From Candidatus Omnitrophota bacterium (GTDB taxonomy: Bacteria > Omnitrophota > Gorgyraeia > Gorgyraeales > Gorgyraeaceae): a stretch of DNA of 17,139 bases. The stretch spans positions 1-17,139 of the forward strand of contig JAHIUV010000081.1 in NCBI GenBank assembly GCA_018817035.1, read 5' to 3'. A program made the translations under genes and the position numbers. Of the stretch, positions 6,870 to 13,148 are shown in pieces. The notes under the pieces were generated by a model. It was not told the origin of the DNA, did no database searches, and worked only from the letters and a program-made list of their open reading frames with translations. The first letter of the stretch is position 1. Each line of letters begins with the position of its first letter.

Positions 6870-6897
6870 ATTATGCCATACGAATTAAAAAATACAA
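6870..6897 (-). promoter_or_regulatory. Promoter of the riboswitch / RlpA-like transcript
   Basis: TTGTAT (6892-6897) and CATAAT (6870-6875) on the minus strand are 16 bases apart. Transcription would start near 6863, about 20 bases before the aptamer, which is the arrangement needed for a riboswitch. Confidence 0.7.
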
Positions 6898-6924
6898 GCC
6901 CCCAAGCCGCTTAGATGTCATAAT

Positions 6925-7080
6925 AAACTCTGCTGACTTTATATCTTCTCGACTTCGTCCGCCTCCGGCGGGCTCCGCTCGAAGAATATTGTCCTTCGAT
7001 TATATCCCGATACTTCGGGACAGGCTCAGGACTTTGCTTGGGGTTGAATATTGTTCGAGCGAACGCAGTGAGTCGAGAAC
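6925..7080. repeat. Dispersed intergenic repeat, copy A
   Basis: This is one of three related non-coding elements in the window. It opens with AAACTCTGCTGACTTT, then CTTCTCGACTTCG, contains a CCGCCTCCGGCGG palindrome, CGCTCGAAGAATATTGTCC and CAGGCTCAGGACTTTG, and closes with GAGTCGAGAAC. TTCTCGAC and GTCGAGAA are inverted ends. It also has an internal TCCCGATACTTCGGGA palindrome that copy B lacks. No reading frame of interest and no transposase are present. With the riboswitch it fills the 397-base gap between the RlpA-like and PhoH genes. Confidence 0.8.
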
Positions 7081-7126
7081 AGCAATAAAAACTCAGTCAT
7101 ACAAAAGACGACAAGGTTTATATTAT

Positions 7127-8419
7127 CTACAGTAATTCGGCGGCCAGGCTGGCCAGGTTTGAGCGTTCGCTCTTGGTAAGCAAGATATGTCCGAACATGG
7201 ACTGGCCTTTCATTTTTTCAACAGCATAGGTCAGGCCATTCGATGAAGAGTCAAGGTAAGGATTATCTATCTGATAAGGGTCTCCGGTCAAAACCATTTT
7301 AGTATGATTTCCGGCGCGGCTTACCACTGTCTTGATCTCATGAGGCGTAAGATTCTGGGCTTCATCTATAATAATAAACTGACTGGGAATGCTACGCCCT
7401 CTCATATAGGTAAGCGCTTCTAATTGCAATAGGTCAGAATCAATAAGATCCTTGATGTTATCCTTCTTCTTCCTTATAGTAAGTATGTACTCAAGATTAT
7501 CATATATGGGTTGCATCCAATTGATCAATTTTTCCTCTTTTGTCCCGGGAAGATAGCCTATATCCCTGCCCATTGGGATAACCGGACGGGAAACCAACAT
7601 CCTTTTATACCCATGGTCATCCACTGTCTTTTTTAGTCCGGCCGCCAGCGCGAGCAAGGTCTTTCCTGTCCCTGCCTGGCCTATAAGCGTAACTAATGTT
7701 ATACTATCATCCATCAACAGATCCAGGGCCATGCTTTGTTCTTTGTTGCGCGGCTTTATGCCCCACGCGTCACTTATGTCATTTTTCAAAGGCAAGGCTG
7801 CTTTTTGTTTGGCGGAAAATCTGGCAAGCGCCGTATACTTTTCATTGGTCTTGTCTTTTAATAACACATACTGATTATCTAATGTCGTTTTATCCTTTAT
7901 CGTAAGTGTCTTCTTATTGTAAAAACTATCTATGTCCTTCTTGTCAGCGGGTAACTCTGTCCAGCCGCTATAGAGCCTGTCCATGTCTACTTTTTGTTTT
8001 TCGAAATCAACAGCCTTAATACCTAAAGCGTCGGCCTTTACTCTGGCGTTAATATCCTTTGAAACAAAAATCACCTGCCCGCCTTTTTTCTGCAGCGCGT
8101 AAGCTGTCATTAATATTTTATTATCTCTGGTCTCAGACGAAAGGCCGATGAGTCCTGTTATGGCATTATGCATGAGTATACGCAGGACGCCGCCATTTTT
8201 CAGCGGCACGCCTTCTCCGAGCTTTCCTCTTTCCCTCAGTTCATCCAGCATCCTTATAGCCGCTCGGGCATTTCTTCCTTTTTCATCACTGTCTTTCTTG
8301 AATAGGTCAAGCTCTTCTATGACATCAATAGGCAGGACCACTTCGTTATCCGTAAAAGCCTCCAACGCCGCGGCATTATGAAGAAGTACATTAGTATCCA
8401 AAACAAATATTTTTCTCAT
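7127..8419 (-). CDS. PIN domain-PhoH ATPase (PhoH2 type)
   Basis: This 430-aa cytoplasmic protein joins an N-terminal PIN ribonuclease domain (about 1-140; acidic residues D8, E35/E36, D99 and D122) to a C-terminal PhoH ATPase domain (about 215-430). The ATPase has Walker A GQAGTGKT at 247-254, Walker B FIIIDEAQ at 348-355, the VSRPVIPMG motif at 276-284, and an arginine finger candidate in SERS near 419. PhoH2 proteins studied in actinobacteria unwind and cleave RNA; RNA quality control is the likely role, though relatives are poorly studied in this kind of organism. Length and domain order are normal. The ATG at 8419 lies only 7 bases after a TATAAT box and has no ribosome binding site, so the transcript is probably leaderless. 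It is flanked on both sides by copies of the dispersed repeat and stands alone. Confidence 0.94.
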   Translation of the reverse strand: MRKIFVLDTNVLLHNAAALEAFTDNEVVLPIDVIEELDLFKKDSDEKGRNARAAIRMLDELRERGKLGEGVPLKNGGVLRILMHNAITGLIGLSSETRDNKILMTAYALQKKGGQVIFVSKDINARVKADALGIKAVDFEKQKVDMDRLYSGWTELPADKKDIDSFYNKKTLTIKDKTTLDNQYVLLKDKTNEKYTALARFSAKQKAALPLKNDISDAWGIKPRNKEQSMALDLLMDDSITLVTLIGQAGTGKTLLALAAGLKKTVDDHGYKRMLVSRPVIPMGRDIGYLPGTKEEKLINWMQPIYDNLEYILTIRKKKDNIKDLIDSDLLQLEALTYMRGRSIPSQFIIIDEAQNLTPHEIKTVVSRAGNHTKMVLTGDPYQIDNPYLDSSSNGLTYAVEKMKGQSMFGHILLTKSERSNLASLAAELL

Positions 8420-8426
8420 AGGTTAT

Positions 8427-8454
8427 ATTATACATTTTCTCTGGAAGTTTTCAA
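8427..8454 (-). promoter_or_regulatory. Promoter of the PhoH gene (leaderless)
   Basis: TTGAAA (8449-8454), a 16-base spacer and a perfect TATAAT (8427-8432) lie on the minus strand. The -10 ends 7 bases before the ATG at 8419, so transcription should start at or within a base or two of the A of the start codon. Confidence 0.85.
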
Positions 8455-8479
8455 CAAAAATAAAAAAAGATATTGCAAC

Positions 8480-8660
8480 AAACTCTGCTGACTTTGAAAC
8501 TTCTCGACTTCGTCCGCCTCCGGCGGGCTACGCTCGAAGAATATTGTCCTTCGACAGGCTCAGGACTTTGTCTTAAAATATTGTTCGAGCTTGTCGAGAA
8601 CATAAAGCTTGGGACTCCACTCGAAGAATATTGTTCGAGCGAGCGTAGCGAGTCGAGAAC
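8480..8660. repeat. Dispersed intergenic repeat, copy B
   Basis: The first 75 or so bases match copy A (6925 onward) with only a handful of differences: AAACTCTGCTGACTTT, CTTCTCGACTTCG, CCGCCTCCGGCGG, CGCTCGAAGAATATTGTCC. CAGGCTCAGGACTTTG and a GTCGAGAAC end follow. This copy then carries a second shorter unit ending in another GAGTCGAGAAC (8650-8660), so it looks like a composite. No coding capacity is seen. Together with the PhoH promoter and the porin terminator it fills the 355-base gap before the porin gene. Confidence 0.8.
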
Positions 8661-8709
8661 CTTAAAAAAAATCTTGCGTTACCCACGATAACTCACCAGT
8701 TACGGGGCA

Positions 8710-8750
8710 TAAAAAAATCCCCCGAAGGATCACTCCTCCGGGGGATTTTT
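8710..8750 (-). terminator. Intrinsic terminator of the porin gene
   Basis: A GC-rich stem (ATCCCCCG arm at 8717-8724 with CGGGGGAT-type arm at 8739-8746, extended by AGGA/TCCT) is flanked by A-runs and T-runs on both sides, so it could work in both directions. On the minus strand the T-run follows the stem about 25 bases after the porin stop codon. A weaker second hairpin (8682-8707) lies further downstream. Confidence 0.9.
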
Positions 8751-8774
8751 GTGTAACTCTAATACGCGTTTATG

Positions 8775-10082
8775 TTAGAAGGAAACGCTTACAGAACCTA
8801 CGACTTCTGTAGCTTGGTCATCATTCACTCCATCAAACGCGGCACCGGGATTAAACCATGCTGATGTCAAACCAAAAGCAACATCTTCTGTATAAGCATA
8901 GTTCAAACCAAGGTCTATTTCAGAACCAAAATCACTGTCTGCTTTCATTGTTGTTGATAACCTACCTACAGTCTGAGAACCTGCAGCAAGCTTTTCATCA
9001 AGAAGATACTGGTAATAATCTATACTTGCTGTAAGATCTTCCATGGGCTCAACAGTTGCGTTGACATTGATGATATGGCAGTTACTGTTAACGCCATAAT
9101 TCGTTCCATCAAAAAGAAAGTCAGCTATCAAACCCTGTGTCTGATCTTCATAAAGAGGTAACCATGCTTCCTGATCGCTGGTTGAAGAAGCGCTTGTATT
9201 CGCGCCTGACCTGAAACTATAAGAAGCGCCAACAATAGGATTCATGCTCGCGTTCATCGCGTAATCAACAGCCGCGTCAAGAGCCCATGCTTTCTGATCT
9301 CTTATCGCGTTGTAGGTGCCTATCTGTACAGCTACTTCAAGGCTGGCGTTCAAAGCATCTGTAATAGCTTTTGAACCCCTTGCGCCTACTGTCAATATTT
9401 CTTCATTATTAACTCCTGCGGCACTCTGGTTGTCATTCGCGTAAACAACATAAACTGCTGCAGGTATATCACCGATAGTTGTTGAAACATCAACGCCATA
9501 AAGATCGATGTCATTGCCGACTGAACTAGTAGCGGCAACGCCTTCGTTTATCTTTGCGGTAAAAGCATCTATTGTAACATTATCAAGATCAATAATAGCC
9601 CTGATAGCGTCAAATGCTTTACGAGCGCTGTAGTTTACAGCAGTGATGGAATCGCCTGTAGATGCATCATTCCTGTCAGGATCTCCTACGACTAATCCGC
9701 TGCCATACTTTAATTCCTGGCGACCTATGATAACTGTCAAAGGAGCCATGAAAAGTTCTTTCATTGTTATGGTAGCGATATCCAGATCCATATCTGTGGT
9801 AGCATTGGTCTCTACATCCCAATCTCTTTCATTGAGGATCCTTACGCATGTAGAAACATTGTCCGTAAGGTCTGCGTCGATCTGGACTCTTACTATGCTC
9901 TGATACCAGGCTGCCTGGTCATCATAACTGTTGTCGTTTTCTTTGAGATCAAAATCATCTCTGTAGATACCCATTGTCTTAATATCGCCGCTTACTTTTA
10001 CGTTCTGCACTTCCGCGAACGCAGGCGCCGCTAAGAAAGCAACGACCGTAAGAACGATACATACTTTCATTATTTTACTCAT
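8775..10082 (-). CDS. Outer-membrane beta-barrel porin-like protein
   Basis: This 435-aa protein has a clear signal peptide (residues 1-23, cut after AFA). The rest alternates short amphipathic beta strands with Asp/Asn/Gly/Ser-rich turns and ends in VVGSVSVSF, with the C-terminal aromatic residue recognised by the barrel assembly machine. Motifs such as VSGDIKTMGIYRDDF at the start and a TVIIGRQELKYGSGLVVGD segment at 116-134 resemble alginate-export/OprD-like porin families, but I cannot assign a substrate. ATG at 10082 follows AAGGAGGAACACTAA. It has a strong promoter, a 176-base leader and a strong terminator, which fits an abundant surface protein. The M48 lipoprotein farther left could be part of its quality control; that link is only inference. 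Confidence 0.87.
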   Translation of the reverse strand: MSKIMKVCIVLTVVAFLAAPAFAEVQNVKVSGDIKTMGIYRDDFDLKENDNSYDDQAAWYQSIVRVQIDADLTDNVSTCVRILNERDWDVETNATTDMDLDIATITMKELFMAPLTVIIGRQELKYGSGLVVGDPDRNDASTGDSITAVNYSARKAFDAIRAIIDLDNVTIDAFTAKINEGVAATSSVGNDIDLYGVDVSTTIGDIPAAVYVVYANDNQSAAGVNNEEILTVGARGSKAITDALNASLEVAVQIGTYNAIRDQKAWALDAAVDYAMNASMNPIVGASYSFRSGANTSASSTSDQEAWLPLYEDQTQGLIADFLFDGTNYGVNSNCHIINVNATVEPMEDLTASIDYYQYLLDEKLAAGSQTVGRLSTTMKADSDFGSEIDLGLNYAYTEDVAFGLTSAWFNPGAAFDGVNDDQATEVVGSVSVSF

Positions 10083-10264
10083 TTAGTGTTCCTCCTTGGT
10101 TTTTCTTTATCTATTTCTAGGGTTTAACCTAAGAAAATTATCTGCTTCATTTATAAATATATCGCCTTTTTTTGACTGCTTCGGCTTTTAAAATTTCCCT
10201 CCCTTCCTTGCCTGATTTAAGCTGTCTACAGCGGTATACTCGGTCTTTGTTCTATTAAGTGAGA

Positions 10265-10293
10265 AGTATACCTTATATACATAGCCTTGTCAA
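10265..10293 (-). promoter_or_regulatory. Near-consensus promoter of the porin gene
   Basis: TTGACA (10288-10293), a 17-base spacer and TATACT (10265-10270) lie on the minus strand. Transcription would start near 10258, giving a leader of about 176 bases before the ATG at 10082. The leader holds a GCTGT/ACAGC inverted repeat near 10230 and a purine-rich stretch; I recognise no known riboswitch in it. Confidence 0.88.
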
Positions 10294-10299
10294 GGCTAT
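10281..10299. promoter_or_regulatory. Palindrome over the porin -35 box, candidate operator
   Basis: ATAGCCTTGACAAGGCTAT (minus strand) is a perfect 9+1+9 inverted repeat centred at 10290, with the TTGACA box in its middle. A one-base centre suits a dimeric repressor site better than an RNA hairpin, and no T-run follows. It could alternatively be a remnant of an end signal for the lipoprotein gene, whose stop codon is 14 bases away. Confidence 0.5.
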
Positions 10300-10312
10300 T
10301 CCGCCCAAGGAC

Positions 10313-10780
10313 CTACCTGTCGCTTTTGTCCAGTTTATCCAGTTTCATGGGGCGTGATTTAGGGGAAATGGCTATGGTGACGATGCTCCCTCCGCCCTTT
10401 GGTTCAATAGTAATAATGCAACTTTCTGTATCTTTTTCGTAATTCAGCATCCTGCGCTCGTACTCTATTATATTTATAGCGCTCCAATTATACATGGTCA
10501 TCTGATCTTTATAAAATGAGACCACAAGATCAGGGGATTTTGAACCTACATACTTCAATAACGCCACCCTTGTCGCGTCATTCTGGAACGCGAAAGATTC
10601 TTTGTCCAATATCTTAAAACCCGCGGGAATAGGGACATCACTAAACCTCAAGAGAGCCGAAACATCCAACGACACATCCTGGCCGCTATAAGAACCAGAA
10701 CCTGATAACGTAGAGCAACCACTCATAAGACTAACTACCGCCAGGCAACCCACAATAAGTAATATTTGTTTTACACCCAT
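10313..10780 (-). CDS. Small lipoprotein of unknown function
   Basis: This 155-aa protein has a signal sequence with lipobox MSGC, so Cys22 should carry lipid. A short Ser/Gly linker (24-35) leads to a compact domain from about 46 (FSDVPIPAGFKILDKESFAFQN) that includes VSFYKDQMTMYNW and ESCIITIEPKGGGSIVTIAISP. The pattern of an N-terminal 'P-x-P-x-GF' strand, a helix with FYKxQM and two final strands resembles small lipoproteins found in many Gram-negative genomes, but I cannot name the family. The C-terminus is basic (KLDKLDKSDR). ATG at 10780 follows GGAGG by 5 bases. It lies 35 bases after the PHP gene and is probably in the same transcript. Confidence 0.8.
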   Translation of the reverse strand: MGVKQILLIVGCLAVVSLMSGCSTLSGSGSYSGQDVSLDVSALLRFSDVPIPAGFKILDKESFAFQNDATRVALLKYVGSKSPDLVVSFYKDQMTMYNWSAINIIEYERRMLNYEKDTESCIITIEPKGGGSIVTIAISPKSRPMKLDKLDKSDR

Positions 10781-10815
10781 GATATCCTCCGATCCGGTTA
10801 TTTCTATAAATTTTA

Positions 10816-11481
10816 CTACACTAATTTCCTTATGTCAAGTAAACGACAGGCCAATTTTTCCGAGTTGGCAAATACCGCTTCGGCTTCTTTTTTGTCAAGT
10901 CCCGCTCCCATCAGGACACGCTCGGCAAAATCTTTCGTGATCAGGTCAGCGGGTGAATGCGAATCCGAATCAATAACCAGTTTAGCGCCCGCTTTCCTCG
11001 CGATGTTCACCACGTGGCCGTTTGTGAGCGAATGACCTTTTCTCGCGGTTATCTCAAGATGCACATCTTTGGCAGCGGCCAGTTTCGCGTCATCCATAGT
11101 TATCTGTCCGGGGTGAGCCAGGATATCAACTCCTGAAAGTATAGCTGCCTTGTTAGTGCCGGGAATCACGCATTCCACAGGAGTCTCTCCATGCGCCACG
11201 ATTAATTTCGCTCCTTTTGAACGGGCAAACTTTACGGCGTCCTTTATGCTTTCAACGGGCATATGCGTAAGCTCTATGCCCGGAATAGCTTTTATTTTCC
11301 AATTCTTATTTATATCAGCGCATGCTTTAATTATGCTGGTTATGGTGAATTCCAGATTAGACGCGTCAGCATGATCGGTCATGCCTATGACCCTGTATCC
11401 TTTTTCTTCAGCGCGCCGAGCCAGTTCACTGGCCAGCAGTTCTCCGTCACTCAATAAACTATGCGTATGAAAATCTATCAT
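10816..11481 (-). CDS. PHP domain phosphoesterase
   Basis: This 221-aa cytoplasmic protein has the metal-binding motifs of the PHP superfamily in order: FHTHS (H5, H7), D12, TDHAD (D36, H37), GIELTH (E70), VAHGE (H97), LAHPG (H123) and DSDSH (D173, H175). All expected ligands of the trinuclear site are present. Relatives include histidinol phosphatase and nucleoside phosphate phosphatases, but length and motifs do not single out a substrate and no his genes are nearby. ATG at 11481 follows GAAGGAG by about 8 bases. The tRNA-Arg gene ends only 20 bases upstream with no terminator or promoter visible between, so the two are probably read as one transcript, with the small lipoprotein gene after. 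Confidence 0.88.
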   Translation of the reverse strand: MIDFHTHSLLSDGELLASELARRAEEKGYRVIGMTDHADASNLEFTITSIIKACADINKNWKIKAIPGIELTHMPVESIKDAVKFARSKGAKLIVAHGETPVECVIPGTNKAAILSGVDILAHPGQITMDDAKLAAAKDVHLEITARKGHSLTNGHVVNIARKAGAKLVIDSDSHSPADLITKDFAERVLMGAGLDKKEAEAVFANSEKLACRLLDIRKLV

Positions 11482-11501
11482 AAAACTTCTCCTTCTTTAA
11501 G

Positions 11502-11578
11502 TGGCGTCCCTGGGCTGATTCGAACAGCCGACACCAGGTTTAGGAAACCTGTGCTCTATCCATCTGAGCTACAGGGAC
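11502..11578 (-). tRNA. tRNA-Arg (anticodon CCT)
   Basis: The minus strand folds into a full cloverleaf: 7-bp acceptor stem GTCCCTG/CAGGGAC, D arm GCTC/GAGC, anticodon stem CAGGT/ACCTG with loop TTCCTAA, T arm GGCTG/CAGCC with TTCGAAT loop, G discriminator and an encoded CCA (11502-11504). The anticodon CCT at 11542-11544 reads the Arg codon AGG. All stems are perfectly paired. Confidence 0.97.
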
Positions 11579-11610
11579 GTTTTTAGTTAACTTCCTACAC
11601 TGCCCTATAA

Positions 11611-11764
11611 AAACTCTAAAGTTCTCGACTCACGAAGTTTATCCCGAGCGCAGTCGAGGGGTTCGCTCGAACAATATTCTTCAAGCAAAGTCCTGAGCTT
11701 GTACGCCAGAGGCGGACATAGTCGAAGGATAATATCCTTCGAGCGAGCTAAGCGAGTCGAGAAG
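11611..11764. repeat. Dispersed intergenic repeat, copy C (inverted)
   Basis: This is the third member of the family, in the opposite orientation to copies A and B. Read on the minus strand it starts CTTCTCGACTCGC, has CCTTCGACTATGTCCGCC, GCTCAGGACTTTGCTTG, GAATATTGTTCGAGCGAAC and ends GTGAGTCGAGAAC followed by TTTAGAGTTTTT, echoing the AAACTCT flank of the other copies. The middle is rearranged relative to A and B. It lies between apt and tRNA-Arg; no gene is seen in it. Confidence 0.78.
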
Positions 11765-11785
11765 CATAAAGATTCCACTATCTGA

Positions 11786-12301
11786 TTAATATTTCACCAT
11801 TGAATATACCGGAAGCCCTTTGAGCTTGTCTCTGCCTTTGAGGTCCGACAATTCTATGACAAAAGATACTTCGACAATATCCCCTTTTAACTTTTTTACC
11901 AATTCAACCGCTGCCGCCATTGTGCCGCCTGTCGCCAACAGGTCATCAACTATTAAAACTTTCGCGCCGGGCTTAAAAGCATCCTCATGTATCTCGATCG
12001 TATCCTCCCCATATTCCAGGGAATAAGTTACACTGGATGTGCTGTAAGGCAGTTTACCTTTTTTTCTTATAGGAGCAAACGCCGCGCCTAATTTATTGGC
12101 GAGCGCCGCGCCGAAAATAAACCCTCTTGCTTCTATGGCAACGATAGCGTCAATGTCTTTTTCTATGTAACGCTCATACAGAACGTCCATTACCTCTTTG
12201 AATTTATTCTTATTATTCAAAAGTGTAGTAACATCATAAAAAAGTATCCCTTTTTTTGGAAAATCAGGAATGCTTCGTATATGCTGTTTTAAACCTTTCA
12301 A
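11786..12301 (-). CDS. apt: Adenine phosphoribosyltransferase
   Basis: This 171-aa enzyme makes AMP from adenine and PRPP in purine salvage. The family signatures are present: IPDFPKKGILFYDVTTLL near the N-terminus, AIEARGFIFGAALA at 55-68, and the PRPP-binding loop VLIVDDLLATGGTM at 115-128. Length is normal for a bacterial Apt. The start codon is TTG at 12301, supported by GGGAGGT five bases upstream; no ATG exists at this point of the frame. The gap to the sigma factor stop is 15 bases, with the ribosome binding site just after that stop, so the two are co-transcribed. The call is firm. Confidence 0.96.
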   Translation of the reverse strand: MKGLKQHIRSIPDFPKKGILFYDVTTLLNNKNKFKEVMDVLYERYIEKDIDAIVAIEARGFIFGAALANKLGAAFAPIRKKGKLPYSTSSVTYSLEYGEDTIEIHEDAFKPGAKVLIVDDLLATGGTMAAAVELVKKLKGDIVEVSFVIELSDLKGRDKLKGLPVYSMVKY

Positions 12302-12316
12302 GGTTACCTCCCGGTT

Positions 12317-13138
12317 TTAATATTCTCCCATCTCTCCGCTCTGCTGGATTATGTGCGCCTTCAATTTATCCAGCGCCGCGGCCTCTATCTGCCTGACACG
12401 CTCCCTGGTTATCCCAAAAACCTTGGCTGTTTCACCTAAAGTATGAGTCTCACCTTTAGTCAGGCCAAAGCGCAGGTCCAGGATCTTTTTTTCTCGTTCA
12501 TTCATGCGGGCCAACAGGTTATCTACTCTCTCGCGACGCAGGGAATCAATAATGTTCTCCATGGGGGAAGCGCTGGTTTCGTCCTCTATCAAGTCCATAA
12601 ACTGCCCTGTCCCGTCATCACCGATAGGCGCGTCCAGGGAAGATATCTTCGTGGCGACTTCGCTTATCTCCCTGACCTTTTTCATAGACAGCTTCATTGT
12701 TTTGGCGATCTCTTTAATCTTGGGCTTACGGCTGTATTTCTGCGTCAACTGCTCGGTGACGCGTTTCCACCTGTTTATGATCTCAGTCATATAGACAGGT
12801 ATCCTTATGGTCTTGCCCTGATTGGCGATGGCGCGTGTTATATACTGTTTTATCCACCATGCGCCATAAGTACTGAACCGGTAACCCTTATAAGGATTGA
12901 ATTTCTTGACAGCCTTTATCAGCCCAAGATTCCCTTCTTCTATCAGATCCATGATCGGTACGCCCAGTTTCGAATACCGCTTCGCGATATTTATCACAAG
13001 ACGCAGATTTGACTGGATCATTTTTTTTCGGGCTCGGGCATCCCCTCTTCTTATTTTCCGGGCAAGGGATTTTTCCTGATCACCGGTAAGAAGGGGGATA
13101 TCCTTGATAGCCCTCAAATAAAGTTTTATAGCGTCCAC
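12317..13138 (-). CDS. Sigma-70 family RNA polymerase sigma factor (compact RpoD/RpoS type)
   Basis: With the GTG start at 13138 this is a 273-aa factor. Region 1.2 is at about 2-20 (DAIKLYLRAIKDIPLLT), region 2 at about 40-115 with DLIEEGNLGLIKAVKKF and the -10-reading YRFSTYGAWWIKQYITRAI, region 3 at about 120-200, and region 4 at about 205-262 with the helix-turn-helix TLGETAKVFGITRERVRQIE. Region 1.1 and the non-conserved insert of large RpoD proteins are absent, and DLIEEGNLGL is RpoS-like, so it could be a group 2 factor or a compact primary factor. The frame is open further to a TTG at 13186 inside ppdK, but region 1.2 begins right at the GTG, AAAGGA lies 7 bases before it, and this start avoids overlap with ppdK (10-base gap). 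Confidence 0.92.
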   Translation of the reverse strand: MDAIKLYLRAIKDIPLLTGDQEKSLARKIRRGDARARKKMIQSNLRLVINIAKRYSKLGVPIMDLIEEGNLGLIKAVKKFNPYKGYRFSTYGAWWIKQYITRAIANQGKTIRIPVYMTEIINRWKRVTEQLTQKYSRKPKIKEIAKTMKLSMKKVREISEVATKISSLDAPIGDDGTGQFMDLIEDETSASPMENIIDSLRRERVDNLLARMNEREKKILDLRFGLTKGETHTLGETAKVFGITRERVRQIEAAALDKLKAHIIQQSGEMGEY

Positions 13139-13148
13139 GGTATGTCCT

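Noticed and set aside
8682..8707. Second terminator after the porin gene
   Set aside because: The hairpin (CCC-GTAAC with GTTAT-GGG) is plausible, but its T-run is about ten bases away, so it is not listed as a separate feature.
6925..11764. Insertion sequence or transposon bounded by the three repeats
   Set aside because: No transposase or integrase is present and the genes between the copies are ordinary chromosomal ones in one orientation.
12443..13012. 189-aa plus-strand frame
   Set aside because: It is a shadow of the sigma factor gene, which has complete family motifs on the other strand.
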